Assembly: GCF_008831285.2 (NCBI RefSeq)
Contig: NC_045143.1
Span: 1,709,503 to 1,773,502 of the forward strand
DNA from: Nymphaea colorata
Lineage: Eukaryota > Streptophyta > Magnoliopsida > Nymphaeales > Nymphaeaceae
Length of the DNA stretch: 64,000 nucleotides
Direction of reading: 5' to 3'
Shown piece after piece: positions 12,099 through 37,500 of the stretch (position 1 is the first letter of the stretch; the number at the start of each line of letters is the position of its first letter). Made by a program: the position numbers and the translations under genes. The notes beneath the pieces were generated by a model. That model was given only the letters and a program-made list of their open reading frames with translations. It ran no database searches and was not told where the DNA came from.

Positions 12099-14395
12099 AT
12101 GAAATATTTTGCATCTAAGAAGCTGCTAACTCTCACTTTGTTCACAATTCATCCAACTACATTTCTGAATTAGCCAACCCTATTTATTTTTTTCAATCTT
12201 ATAACAGTAGTGCAATTCTTTATCTGCGCCTTGGGAAAAAATGGTGGCTTCGTGTTGGAGTCACATAGAAGATGCTGTTCTTCACTTTTTGGCTATATCA
12301 TGAAGAAGACAGAACGCAATAAAAATATGAGGAAGACAACAAAGTGGAGTTGCCAACAACATTGACCACCGCACTTGGAATTAGATTATGATGATCTCTA
12401 ACATAGTTCATCCTGATTAAACTGAATTACATGTCCAAATCAGGATGATGTTCGATCCCAGGAAGTGAGACGGAAAAAGACGAAAGCACAGAAAAGAAGT
12501 TAGACTAGTTGGTGTCGCCACAGTCTGAACATATGCCATTTTAATTTCAGGAGCATGCACCACATTAATGATTGTCTTTGGTAGATGTTGAAAAGTTCTA
12601 GATGTTATTCCTGTTTCAGATGTGATTTCAGGAAGATTGGTTTTCTCTTTTAAAATTGTTATTCAGATGTGATTTCAGATGATCCTTCCCCTCATCTTAA
12701 GGGTTAGGAAGTTAAGCCTGGAAATTTCACATGGGTAGCTGTGGATCCATTAGAAAGAGAGTCAAGCTATGTTTATTCAATTGGTTTTTTCCTTTTCTCA
12801 AACTTCTTACTATAAATTATATAAGTTTTGTGAACATGACAATTAAGAGTAAGACCATAGATTAATTAGCTCAACACTGTCATTATGTTGCATGAGTTTT
12901 TCTTTGGTTTTCAGCTTGCATTCATTGTGAAAAAAGGTAATTGAGATTAAGAAAACAAACAATTCTTTATGTTGGCATGCATCATACAGTTTGACAATAA
13001 AGAAAATGCACTTTAGCTTACTGGAACATGAAGCCGTTGTCATTTAATATCCACTTCATACTCAAGGTGCCAAAGTCTTTAAAGCAACAACATTTAATGG
13101 TTATCACTCATCAGGCCACGTTAGCCAACTAATGTCTTAATATTTAAAGCTTAGTGATGTCGAGTTTTAAAATGTAAATCTACCGAGATAAAAAGTTAGT
13201 CCTGACTTGAGGTGTTTGTCTGCAAGCTAAAGCTTAAGTTGGAAGTGTCGAAGCTTTTGCTAAGAAAAGTTCTGTGCTGCAACTTCCTTGCATGCAGACA
13301 TTTTTCTAAAAGAAGTCTCGCTTTTTGGAAAAAATATCTCTTTAGGCCAACCCTTATCAAAACAAGTTCTAGTTTTTTGGATCTTTGCAAAAAACTAGGC
13401 AGCTCAGTTGGCTGAGAAATGAGAATTTAACTGATGTCATGTCATCTTTTTCAACACTTATCAGCAAAAGTGAGGCACGTATCAAGAAAACGAAAATGTA
13501 AGGTACTTTTTGAAATTATAATCAACAGTAGCATTGGAATGATAATTTCAACAAAATTGGGCCTCTTTTTTGCAATCATGTGTGCTGACGTGGAAATAAG
13601 TGGAGCTGGTCAGCCCGTCTTTATCATTAAGATAAGAGAAAAAACCTGAAGCGGCCAGATTTAATCGAATCAATGACAAACCGACGAAGAATACCCCGTC
13701 TGAATGTTTAAATTCTTTTTTTAATATTCTAAGAATTTTATTTTTTATTATTTTAAATACTTTTGTTTATTCTGTCAAGAATTTTGAAGAACTTATTTTT
13801 TCAGTTTATACAACAATTAAAAACATATAAGGTTAGATACTTGCCTGAGATACTCAAAGAGGCTGAAGTCCCTCTCGATCATGGGATTCAGTGTTGTTTG
13901 GTGGAAAACAAGAGACCCATCAAGTAGAATGTCGCACATCCTTTGTTTGCAATATCAAGGAATAGCACTCGCAAGAATCGAACTGATGACCGAACTTGAC
14001 AACCCTACAATTCCCTTTAAATAGCTGAGTAGTTTCCTTAGATTATTGAGGAGAATTGACTATAACTGAAAGCATCTTTTTAAAGTTATTATTTTAGCAT
14101 CCAAATTTGGTTTGACTGAGAAACTGATTTCTGCAACAGCCTAACCTAATAGACAAAGGCCAAATTCAGTTCATATTCATCTGCAGATAGAAACTGATTG
14201 GCATCTTTTTTTAATGTCATTTCTAGCATGTGGGCATTCTTAATTTAGTGAATCACTGCAATCTAATTCGTCATTGTTCAACAGTAATGTTCCCTATAGC
14301 ATTAAAATTAAGGTGTCCTGTCTCTTGGGGATCATGGGCGTTTCACTCATTATTTTGGTTGTTCTGTATTTCAGGAATGCAAATCTCTGGGAAAG

Positions 14396-14396
<1 letters not shown>

Positions 14397-14473
<77 letters not shown>
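14397..14473. repeat. Compound (TA)n(GA)n microsatellite
   Basis: About 19 TA units run directly into about 19 GA units on the plus strand. Confidence 0.97.
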
Positions 14474-14475
<2 letters not shown>

Positions 14476-15370
14476 ATTATGTAAAAGATTTAAACTGACG
14501 AGGCCAGGAAGTTGATGATTTCATTCACCGCAAGGATCTTGTTTCACTTTTACATTGGCAAAAGACCTGATTTAAGGTAATGAGTTTTTTGAAACCATAC
14601 CAATGAATCAATTCAATTACAAAATGAGGACAATTCTTGTCAAACTTTTTTTCTTTTACTGTCGATGAATATGCTCGAAGTGGGGATCCTATGCTTATAT
14701 TGATATAAATAAAACACTAAACAAAAATTAAGAGGGTGGCACATCAACGTGTGATCGAATCAAGCATTAACTGACAACATCTGCATTTTTAATGTCCTCT
14801 TTGGTTGTTGCTCTTGGTCCTGAGATTTGTGAATTTAATATCATGCCTTTCTCATCCAAACTTATAAAGCTTTTTTTTTTTTTAATATAAAGAAGTAAAC
14901 GAGGATGTCAATTATGGATCTTCTGTTTTTTCTAAGATCCTTGATCAAACTCCGCATTTATGATACTTTTTTAATTAGAAAAAAGAAAACATGCTACACC
15001 AATTCATCAACCAAATTCTAGAGGTAGTTAAAAGGGATTTTAAAACATGCGATATGACAATGGCTTCACATATTTTCAGTGGCGATGACGCTCTTTATGA
15101 AAATCCATGACGACGATGATGGCGTCTCATATTTACTGGACCATTCAGACGTCCTGATCAGAAGATTGTCGGGGATCGTCCCCTGGTTTGTGATCCCAAT
15201 TTGGGGTTCTCCATTTGACGTGGAGAGGAGATGGACAGGGAGGGGTCCCCTGACTCTCTGACTCCCTCCCGAGTGCCTAGCCCTTCCTCTACGGCGAGAA
15301 GCAGAACGGAGGAAGGCCTGGACATGTAGAAAAGATATACCAGCGGTGCACGGAATTCACCCGCTTATAC

Positions 15371-15591
15371 CAACGTGAGACGCCCTTTTCCATCAACTCT
15401 TCTCCAACTCAACCTCTCTCCTTCTTTCCTTTTCTCCTCCACTTCTCTTTTCTTGATCCGTATTGACTCGCCTTTTTCTTCGTTCCCCACCTTTCCTTCG
15501 GTCCTTCCCCTTCCTCTTCACCTTTTAAGCTCAAGAAAGTGCAATTGCCATTTGCAGTTCACTCTATGGTGGCCACTCCATTTTCTGGTGT

Positions 15592-15669
<78 letters not shown>

Positions 15670-16089
15670 CCGCACGCAGGCACGAATAAAGAAATTCTGT
15701 GAATACGGTCTTGTCTCCGTAAGTTTTTGTGGTATCGGTCGTCTTGCATTGAACATTGCTGGTTTTAAGGCTCTTTTCTTGTAAGCAGCTCCTTCTTGTT
15801 CTTGTTTTGATTCCTTTGCGAAGGAACTCTTCTTTCCATAGAGTTTTATTCTGTGTTTCACGGTTGTTGGGCACTGGACATCCGTCGTGCTTTTACGGTT
15901 TTAGCAAACTGATTGGGTTGTGTTCTTAATTTGGTTTTAAGGAATTTCCTGCACGGAGCCGATTGACTGTTGCTGCTTAAAGGGGGGGAGTGAAAGGTTG
16001 GAGATTTGTTGGTGCCCAAATTTCTCCTCCGCTTTTCTTTCTTTACTTCCTTGCATGAGCGTCGGGTGGGGTAACGTGAAATACTCAAG
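15371..16089 (+). promoter_or_regulatory. Probable promoter and 5' leader of the CIPK24-type gene
   Basis: The stretch before the kinase ATG is pyrimidine-rich (repeated CTCC, TTCC and CTTT from about 15390), typical of plant 5' leaders, and includes a CT/CA microsatellite. No clear TATA box; GCTTATACC near 15361 is the nearest candidate. A 5'-UTR intron cannot be excluded. The transcription start is not determined. Confidence 0.4.
15593..15667. repeat. Compound (CT)n(CA)n microsatellite in the kinase leader
   Basis: About 12 CT units run directly into about 25 CA units, roughly 420 bases before the kinase start codon. The long Cys/Val and His/Thr open frames that cross it are produced by the repeat and are not genes. 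Confidence 0.97.
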
Positions 16090-28469
<12,380 letters not shown>

Positions 28470-29707
28470 TTGCCTGCCCAACTATTGCCCAGCGAAGGAT
28501 GGATCAGCTTGATGGTTTAGCATCGAAATGTAACTTGTCACCCTCGCCTGTTTCAGTCTACCGGGTTTGAGATGGTGATGGGAGGTGTATATTTCAATAA
28601 TGAATGTATTGTTCGTTGACAGTTTGTTATCAATTTATAGCATGTCGCTGCTTCCGCGCTTTCTGGCATTACATGCCGGAAAGTGATGTATAGTTCAGCT
28701 CACTCGAACGGTTCTTTTTTGTAGAAATGCAGAACATGACGCTTGGTCTTAGAAATGTATAGTTTCATGCAACTCTTCACGTTTGTTCTGGGTGCTTGTA
28801 CTGCTCACGTACGTCTTTGGACATGCACAGATACACATAATAGCGTTGCACTCACCAAACTGCGGTGATAGAAGATACAGTTCGATGAATGTGAATCCAT
28901 TGTAGAAATGTCATCAAGTGCGTACTTGAAGCCACTTTCATTGAGTTACCTACCTGGTCATTACTGGGTCTTGGCTGCAGGCAGGGAATTCCATCCCATC
29001 AGGGCGTGGGAAATGGAGTTTCTCTGTGTTAGGAAGTCTCCTTACCAACTGTTCTGGAGGTATGGAGTGGCCACCTCCAGGAGAGGGAAGCTCCACCATA
29101 CAGATAAGATGATGACAGGGTGGTCTGGATAAGGTGAAGGGAGCGAATCAAACCTGAGTTTATTTTCAACAGGGTGAAGGTGCATCATGAAGAGGTGCTC
29201 ACACTCTGCATGCTTTCTAGCGGGGCATGATTTCGTAAAGTCGAGACAGACGATTATGAATTTCTGAACAATCTGCAAACCTTGTTCACGAGCTCTTAAC
29301 ATCCGTGGGTGGAAGGAATGTCAAAAAAGTTACCTTGCAAGAATGGAGTTACAAAATGCGACAACATTGGGACGTGAACCGCTTACAAGACCAGAGGAAA
29401 AAGTTTTGATTATTTACATGTATCTTGTAAATGATAAAGCAAGTGTGGAACCAAAACCCCTTCAATCAGCTTAATGGTCATCAACATATGTATGAATGAA
29501 GAGCCGGAGTTTCTTTGCATTAAAAAATTGAAGTATACCTAAACTTGGTTTTCCTATGCCCGTGGTCCAACAGTTAAAACCTCTAAAATGTCAACTAACG
29601 AGCGTGACTGGTTTGCACTGAGAAAGAGAGCCGCCGGTAAGAGAGAGATGTCAATCTATTTATAAATTTTTTCTACATTGAATGACAGTTGATAGATGAG
29701 CAGTTCA
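28470..29707. other. Gap between convergent kinase and EPFL genes
   Basis: Begins with the kinase 3' UTR; an AATGAATGT stretch near 28600 could serve in polyadenylation. The remainder, including the EPFL 3' UTR, shows no convincing gene. Confidence 0.5.
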
Positions 29708-30168
29708 TCAAGGGTGGAACAACTTATTACCACATCTGCATTTCCAGATAAGAAGGTAATAGGTGCTGTCATCAGCCTGAGAGAGGATGAAGTTTTTCTC
29801 ATGGTGGGGAGGAATGACCAAGGTAGCCATGCAGGGCCGGCAACTCGAGCACTTGTTCTTGCAGGCTGGAGGCCTCGAACCCAACACTGACTTGCTCCCA
29901 GTGAACTCGGTCACTGATCTGCTGGGCGACGACCCTTCTGAGATGAAAGCAGCGAGACAATCACACGCGCACGCACAGAGCCACACATATACCAAAGAAA
30001 CAAAGGCAGAAAATCATGGCGTGAGTTCCTGTACTGAGCAATGGAGGTCCTCTTACCTGATTTGGAGGGAGCGAAAGACAAGGACAGGAGAAGAAGTACT
30101 ACTGCGACGCTCTTCCAGGTTGGGTAATAAAGTACTGAAGAGGAAGAAGCCATTTCCGGTTTCATCAT
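29708..30168 (-). CDS. EPIDERMAL PATTERNING FACTOR-like secreted peptide
   Basis: Two exons: 30168 down to 30057 (112 nt, donor CAG|GTAAGA) and 29937 down to 29708 (230 nt, acceptor CATCTCAG), joined in phase 1 to 113 residues. An alternative ATG at 30153 gives 108. The N terminus holds a signal-peptide core (SVAVVLLLLSLSFAPS). The C terminus is the EPF/EPFL mature domain: GSRPPACKNKCSSCRPC, a 30-residue loop, then WKCRCGNKLFHP, giving six cysteines. Family members are apoplastic ligands of ERECTA-family kinases with TMM, controlling stomatal spacing or organ growth. The GS-PP-C...WKCKCG layout fits the EPFL branch rather than EPF1/EPF2 or stomagen. The longer C4-C5 loop differs from EPFL4-6; EPFL8 or an EPFL1-3/7 relative is possible. 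The gene is convergent with the kinase. Confidence 0.88.
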
Positions 30169-32458
30169 CTTTTTTGCCTTCTTTGCTCTCTTTTTATTCT
30201 TCTGAACTGTAAGTTGCAGAGGGGGAAGATGAGAGAGACAGAGAGGAAGGGATGGAGGGCGGTGAGTGATGATGGAGGGAGCCTAGTAAATGAATGATGG
30301 GAGGAAGAGAGACAGAACAGTGGGCTGTTGCCGGGGAACAGGACAAAATTTGCTCTTTGTTAGCGTTGAGAATTGGGTCACTGTCCCTTCTTGACCCGCT
30401 TTGGTGGTGGTGGTGGTGGTACTCGGACTAGACTAGACTAGACTGTCCTCTGCCTCTCTTCTTCCTGCTTGGTCTGCCTCACGACAAGACTCTCTTTGAG
30501 TGCATCTGGTTCTTCTACGCACTACACGTACTCCATCATAAGCATGAAGAAGAAAAAATAGGTGAAAAACTCGGACCAAGCAAGCCCTGCTTCCTTCTCC
30601 AATGGCTTCCAAAGCAATGGATTTGTTACTTACCTGGACCGATCCACGTGATGACGAGAGTTTAGCCGATGATCTAGCTTTGGCGACAGTTCCCAATACA
30701 AAGATGTCATAGGAGAACACGTGCTTACACTCTCTTCTATCAAAGTTGGTAGTGTTATTTCCTCAACAGACTTTAATCTGTTGACCATCGTCCTCTCTTG
30801 TCTTCCTTGACAGCAAAGTAGTACCATCGATCTCATTTATTTGATTCGAAGAGCAGTTATTTCTGTTTTTGCATAGTGAAATGCATTGGTTTTCAGATTC
30901 CTTTTTAAGATCTACGTTTGATTTACAGGAGGATCTGCCCTGTGAAAACTGTGTGCGGATCTCCTGTTCATCGAAAACACCGTAAACGAGAGAGACAGCT
31001 CGAACTGTGCAACGAAGTGCTGCTCCACTTTATAAAATTAAGATCCCAGTTGTTCCATATCACACCAAGAAAGAGAAGAATGAAATGCTCGACCAAGTAA
31101 GAACATAAGCATCGACAGAACTTGGATATCATAGTTTCCTTTTAGGGAATAATGACTTTGCCATGATTATTTCCTTTTTATGTAGGGGATCTAAGACCAA
31201 GAAACTGCTGCTTTCATTTATTGTGAGTATCGTGACAAGTCCCAGAAAGTATTACTCCATGTAGTAAGGACAAGCTCTTAAGGCCACGCATTTGCTCATG
31301 GTTTGGCTTGTGGAAAATGTAAACGAGCTTATCATATGAATGGGGGAACTTTGTCTCCTAAAACTCACTAATATATAACATAAACATATTATATGGGTAT
31401 ATTGCGAACATTATAGAGGTTGGCACATATATTTCAAGTCATGTATATATCTTAACATTACATTGTGTATGTTTTAAGTTTTAGAATAACATTTCAAACT
31501 AAACTTTTCTATGGAAAATGAGCAGCTTGTGTTGAACTTACAGTACGTGAATTACATAACTTTTCCACGAAGATGCAGTCAATGGTCCACATACAATCAT
31601 CTGAAGGAACATTGGACTTTCAAACTGAAGAACAGTAAGAAACGATGAGAGAATCTATAGGAATGGATTTAATTCGTACGCACCTCCAACGGCATAATTT
31701 TCTACACAAACAGTACTGACATGTGAAACAAGACCAAACATGAGAAATAAGTGAGCTTTCATGATCTACAAAATATTTAAAAAAGTTGAATCTTGACAGA
31801 CAAGGAAGAAGATCATTCTCGTCCTTGACCGAAGAAAGGGGGCTGGGGCCTACTCTGACTTCCCCGGTCACGTCAAGAAAAAGCTACCATCCCCCATCTC
31901 GTCACGAGGAGATAAGCGATGACGGAGGCAAAGAGGGAACAAGCTTCTGCTCATTTACAGATAAATGCCTCAAAGAGGGGAAATTACATTTGCCTGCTTG
32001 GGTTTAAAAACTTGTATTACATAAGACCACCCGGGAAGTGGTCGGGGGAATCATTATCTACCATATGAATGCATGAAAATCTTAGGGTTTCACCGTTGGG
32101 TATGTATAGACCCACATTTTGGGCAGGCATAGTTTTTTATGATCCCGTCCTTCCGCGAATCAAGCGCCATTTTAAAGGCGTTCAAAGTAAAAATGCGCTT
32201 GGTTTTGGCCATGTTGCTGGATTTGCCTCAAACTCATGTTTCTTCACAAATTAAATGCCCTTTAAGATTTGTCTTGTGTGAGAGTACACCTAACTTTGTC
32301 TTTGACGCATAAGTTGAGTTTCATGCTCTTTGATATTTGTAAATCATTCCTGCCCAATGCCTAAATCCCTTGTATGCTAAGAATAATAAATGTTGTCGCT
32401 GGATATAACGTAGGCATGTGTGACCTGCTCATTCATATCACCCATTTTCAACAATTAA

Positions 32459-32516
<58 letters not shown>
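32459..32516. repeat. Compound (CT)n(AT)n microsatellite
   Basis: About 12 CT units run directly into about 17 AT units; on the minus strand this reads TA then GA. Confidence 0.96.
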
Positions 32517-32518
<2 letters not shown>

Positions 32519-32700
32519 ATGGTAGAGCTAGAATTTTTTTTTGAATGAAACTTATTTACGTATTTTCATATATCAAAGACATTTATATATATATAACAAA
32601 ACAAATATTTGAAGATGTCAATGTAAAAATAAAAAAAACATTGAAAACTAGTGTGAGCAACTATCCAGACCTCCCATGACTCCTCCCTCAGTGATGTGGT
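32519..32700. mobile_element. Degenerate hAT-type MITE, copy 1
   Basis: Begins near GGTAGAGCTAGAA and ends near CATGACTCCTCCCTCA. Its internal block (AACAAATATTTGAAGATGTC ... ACATTGAA) matches one near 63.82-63.93 kb, so both are copies of one family. Confidence 0.5.
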
Positions 32701-34494
32701 GCCTTTTCTGCCAGCTAACTCCAAAACAGTTATAATTGTTTTTCAGGTAGAATTTTTTTTTGCTTTGCCAATATTTTTCATCATCATCATTGTCATTGTT
32801 GCCGTCGTCTAAACTACATGGCAAGCTTAATCATGGATAGGAAGGAGCCACTCCCCACATTCTGTGGTGGATGAGCAGCAGCCGTTGCTAAGCAGAAGCA
32901 ACAAAAGTATTTTTCTTCTCTTGCTGTTTCTTTTTGGTGATGGTGATGGTTATGATAGGATGTTGATGTGGATGTAGCAATAACAAACATAGGCGAGTAA
33001 ATGAAAATTGATTTGCTAAGAGAGGGCTTTCGAATAAGGTGAAAGTTTGAGGACTACGCTGCAGAGTTTCTGAGGAGGAAAAGAAAAGAGATGTGTGGGG
33101 CAGCCCTGCACTGCAAGGTAGGTCAGAAGGGCACGTGTCTCCTACGAGCCAACCAGAACCCAGATGATGGCGTCACTCACCCTCCCCACTTTCTTCAATT
33201 CTGCTGTTGTTTGTAAGATTTGATTGAACCACGGACGAGTCAAGTCGAAGAGTGACAGAGAAAGAGACGAAGATGCAGGGAGGGAGAAGAAAAAGGAGAA
33301 GCATACTGTGGAGGAGGAACGTACTCCGTCAGACTTCAGCTTTTCCGGTCAACTATTCGGCGAAGACAAGGGGCCGGACGGTCGGCTCCTGTCTCTTATC
33401 CTCACAGTAGTTTAACAGTCGCAGTGAACAGCAAAACACATCAAGGAGACCGGAGAACTACACCATGATACCCATCTGTCATCTGTCAAAGAAAGCTGTC
33501 TTCAAGCTTTTTTGCTAGAAAAGGAGGAAAAGGAAAAAGCCCGCCGGTGAACGGCAAGGTGAACGGTCTCAGATTCTGACAAGTTAAATATAAAAAATCG
33601 AACTTGATCGGATATGGGCACAGCAAAACAGAAGAAATCTAATCATCATAATTGACCTTTTACATCTTTCCGGCTGAGGTTCTGTGACTTATAAATGTCA
33701 AGTTGATGATTTAAACACCGGAAATTCTAAAGTATAGTTATCAGTAGATGAAAATGGTACCTGTGATCTGGGAAGTAAAAAATGAATTTTTGAAAAATCT
33801 ACAGTTTGGCATCTAATGAGATTTGGTGTGAAGAGAGGGAATTTCCTGGTAACTATGATCCAACTTTGAGAGCCTTGCTTATTATGAAGTTGGAGCATAC
33901 TTCTTAATGTGCATTGTAGTTTACGCTGAAGACCAACCAATGTGTGATTAGGATTTATTTTTTGCTTTTTTTCTGGCAGAACTAAACACAGGAAGTATTT
34001 AAAAGTTAAGAACTACCTAATCTCAAAAATTTTCAAGAGAGATTTTCTAGTATATTAGTTTAAAGTGATCACGACGATTGGAGACCGTCTTATCAACTGG
34101 AATTTGTAATAAGAGCTCCAAGCTATGGGAATTCCTGCTCTGAAAAGCAAGAAAGAGGGAGTTAAAAGTTCTTTTTCTGATAATTAAAATACGACATGAT
34201 AGACATGCATCGAGGCAACAAATGGATCACTGACCTCGCGATCGGAAGATTGCAATTGTTTTTATTCTTATTGAAAAGATGTTTCACTTCTAACCGGCCT
34301 TCCGTGACCTGCTCAAAGTACAGCCGTGTTCTCCTTAGAAATATAATATCCAAAGAATTTGGTCTTCCTACTTATAAAAAGTTAGAAGAGTTTCAGTTTT
34401 TGTCCTTATTAATTTAATATGCACAGGAGTTTACCTGCTGAAGACCTGCCTGTATGTGGACGCTGTGGAGGATTTAATTTTTCTGGATCTCTCG

Positions 34495-34541
<47 letters not shown>
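34495..34541. repeat. Compound (CT)n(AT)n microsatellite
   Basis: About 9 CT units run directly into about 14 AT units, then ACACACATATATAC. Confidence 0.95.
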
Positions 34542-34549
<8 letters not shown>

Positions 34550-37500
34550 TACCTAGTCGAACAGTATTTGGTTCTTTTCTTTCAAACTCTCTCAATATAA
34601 ATGCATGCGGAGTTCCCTTCGCCCTTGCACACAAACTTATGAAAAGCTCCCAATTAAGGTGAGGAGATTAATGCACCTTTAAAGTCAGAAATTCCCGTGT
34701 TCCTTCAAGTTGGAAGGTTTAAGTGACTTGCATGCTTTTACAAAATGGGAAGCTTAATATTTTTCTACTTCCCAAGTTCCCAACTGATTCGTTTGTGCAA
34801 CGATCTTAGTATTCCCCAATTATATCTTCATTGTAGTACTGTTGCCAACTTTTTTATTGCTTCTATATTAATTTATGTTATTGTAGCAAGCATTATGGCT
34901 TCTTTCTTGGTTTCTAGCTCCCTTCCTACTCATTTGGCTGCTATTTCGTGTTCTTTTCTATATGTGCTACTCTGCATTATGTATCATAAATGCATCGACT
35001 TCTTCATGCTTTGACATCATTTTAATTGCTCGCTTTCTTGCAATAATATTGGCTTCAACTATCCATTTATGTATTCCAAGTGAATATGCTTGATATTCCT
35101 TTGGCTGCTGCTTGTACAAAACTGAATATGCTTTTACAGAAATCCACTTCGCATTTGGTGAAATAACACAATCGTTCCGAAGTCAATAAGTTTTTTTCAT
35201 TTCCCATGCATGTGAAGCACAATCGATAGACGGGCAAACTGAACCTTGCTCTTGTTTTATCATATTTGGCCCAAAAGTAAGCGTGCCAATGGGCATGCTT
35301 TGAGTTTATATAAGATGGCTGAAGATAAAGAATGAATTGATACCACATTTTAAATCTTGTAATCTTCATAAATAGCTCATTATTGCTGGGTCCGGAACTA
35401 AATTAACAACAGAGAATTATCACTTTGGTTTATTTACTTATGTGAATATCATTCCTATAAAAATTGAGCAGGATTTATATGCCTTAATAAAAAATCCATG
35501 GGAAGTGGTCTCCAATTCTTGCCTCAAATGCAGCACAGAGATGCGAATCAATGTAGTGTTTATGGGCAGTAGGCATAGATTTATTCTCACAAACTTGTTA
35601 TTAGTAGGATTGCAGATGGGACAGATCTGCTAGCATTTTTTGCTGACACAGGACTAAAAGTATACTTTGCTTCGCAACTCAGATAATCTTATATTGCTCT
35701 GGTCAATTGCATCTATCACACGCTTGGATATGTGGTTTCCCTTTATGTGTCTCATTGGTGTCAAGTTAACAACTTGATTATGTGACTTTACGGCGTCTGG
35801 CTCAAACCAGTAAAATTTGCGCAGAAACTATACGCGCAGAGGCCTGCAACCTGGGCCTCGCTGTGATATGCCTTATTAATATCTCAATGAAAACTGCATT
35901 AAATCATATATGGTGTGGGAGGTCACGACGTAAGAAGTGACGACGGATTGGAATTGGTCAATGGGTATGTTCATCTCATCCTGCTCCGTTTATGTACAGG
36001 ACTTGTGAGAAGAAGTAAAGAGCTACGAAATCAATTGGTTAGGAGCTGAACTTCCTGTTTGAAGGTTGATGGTACTAGCAAAGCAAAATGATAATGGCAG
36101 ACTCGACCTGTCTCACCATGAGTATAGGTCATGCTTGCCATCCCGAATCATGCCTGCCAACTAGAGGATCATGCTTGCCATCCTTTTCAGTTCAAAGAAG
36201 TAGCACCAATGGGAATTATGATGGTTATTGGAGTTGGACATGTATAGAAAATTACGAATTATCTATGTAACGTAACTTTAATAATGATGTTTGGATGAGA
36301 CTGGTGCCAGATTGATTATGATCATTTACGGTTTGAAAGAACAAGTTAAAATGGCTATGCAAGCCTCACACCTTAAAACAAAGTTACTAAGAATATTGAA
36401 TAAGTTATTTGGAGTTACAGAGTATTACCACTGGAGTAATCGGAATAATAGATGTGATACAAGAAGAACAAGGAGGTGAAAAATCTCTTCGTGTAAGTAT
36501 TGGGAGATGATATAAAGATAATAAAGTAACCAAAGCCATTTCCTAGAGAAACGCAAACAGAAATAATCTGTAAAACGGATCTCTTCCAGTTCGGGGAGGT
36601 TTGATCACGACGATAATGGTGTTAACAGCAATGTTCCTGCTCGTACTAGAAAGCAAAGATGAATGGCACAAAAAGAGAATCAAGATTGAAAATGAAAATT
36701 ATGCATATGGAATAGTTCATAACGCACTTCTGGAATATGTTTGAGATGTTTAAAACTCTCAAAGCTATTTGGAATTATTTCACTGCTTTATCTGCGAAGA
36801 AAAATAAATCATAAAAACAAAGGAGTTCTGGAGAATGAACCTAGTATGAGTATTTAAGAAAGAATTACCATCTCTGCTTATAAAACTAAAAGGAAAAGGT
36901 TGCTACATTAACCATCCCGAATCCCTCATTTTCCCAAGCCATTTAATTCCAACGAACCTCACCCAGGACAACAATTCAGGAATTTCTTATCCATCATGTT
37001 GTATGCCTTCTCTTATTCAATATCTAAAATATTCGGGATCACGCTTCACAAGCCATCAAGGGCCTTGAAGCTAATCTGCGTTGTGCTAACTGTTCATTAA
37101 ACTACTGAAAACATTGGCTCAAAACAACTATTCCTCACATTTTGAGTTCTGCCAATTTAATGGTTAGAGACAAAAACATACCTTCTTTGTTCTTCCTGAA
37201 CATCACGTTAACGTCAAAATTTTGAAGAAGTGTGCAATGTCTCAAGAAAACCAGCAATGAGAATGTAACAACTTAGAACTAACCTGTCAACATCAACAAG
37301 AGAATAACATGTTCTTCAAAAAGCAGCCATTCATGTGCTACAGTGAACAGTTGGAACAGGAATTTCCTCTCTACCTGCCTAACTTGCATGCCTACAAAGA
37401 TCCATAACCAATGGAGGTAACAGCTATACATTTATTCGTATTTGAGTCGTCATTTATTGTCAACAAGTTGACGCTGTGGGGATACAGTGAAGCCAAATTA

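Larger units (their letters stand above)
9100..15370. other. Intergenic, AT-rich, no gene seen
   Basis: Frames are short and look random. The interval holds tandem repeats at 10310-10370 and 11918-12098, a short TA run near 10741-10761 and a TA/GA compound microsatellite at 14397-14473. A degenerate tRNA-promoter-like stretch near 13970 (minus strand, AGTTCGATTCTTG) may be a decayed SINE. From about 15.1 kb the GC content rises toward the kinase promoter. Confidence 0.6.

Noticed and set aside
13394..13424. tRNA-like A-box (GCAGCTCAGTTGGCTGAG)
   Set aside because: No B-box at the right distance and no cloverleaf; at most a SINE remnant.
15375..15874. Long His/Thr and Cys/Val frames on both strands
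   Set aside because: Created by the CT/CA microsatellite.
29787..30212. 141-codon plus-strand frame
   Set aside because: Antisense to the EPFL gene, which has a clear signal peptide and cysteine pattern.
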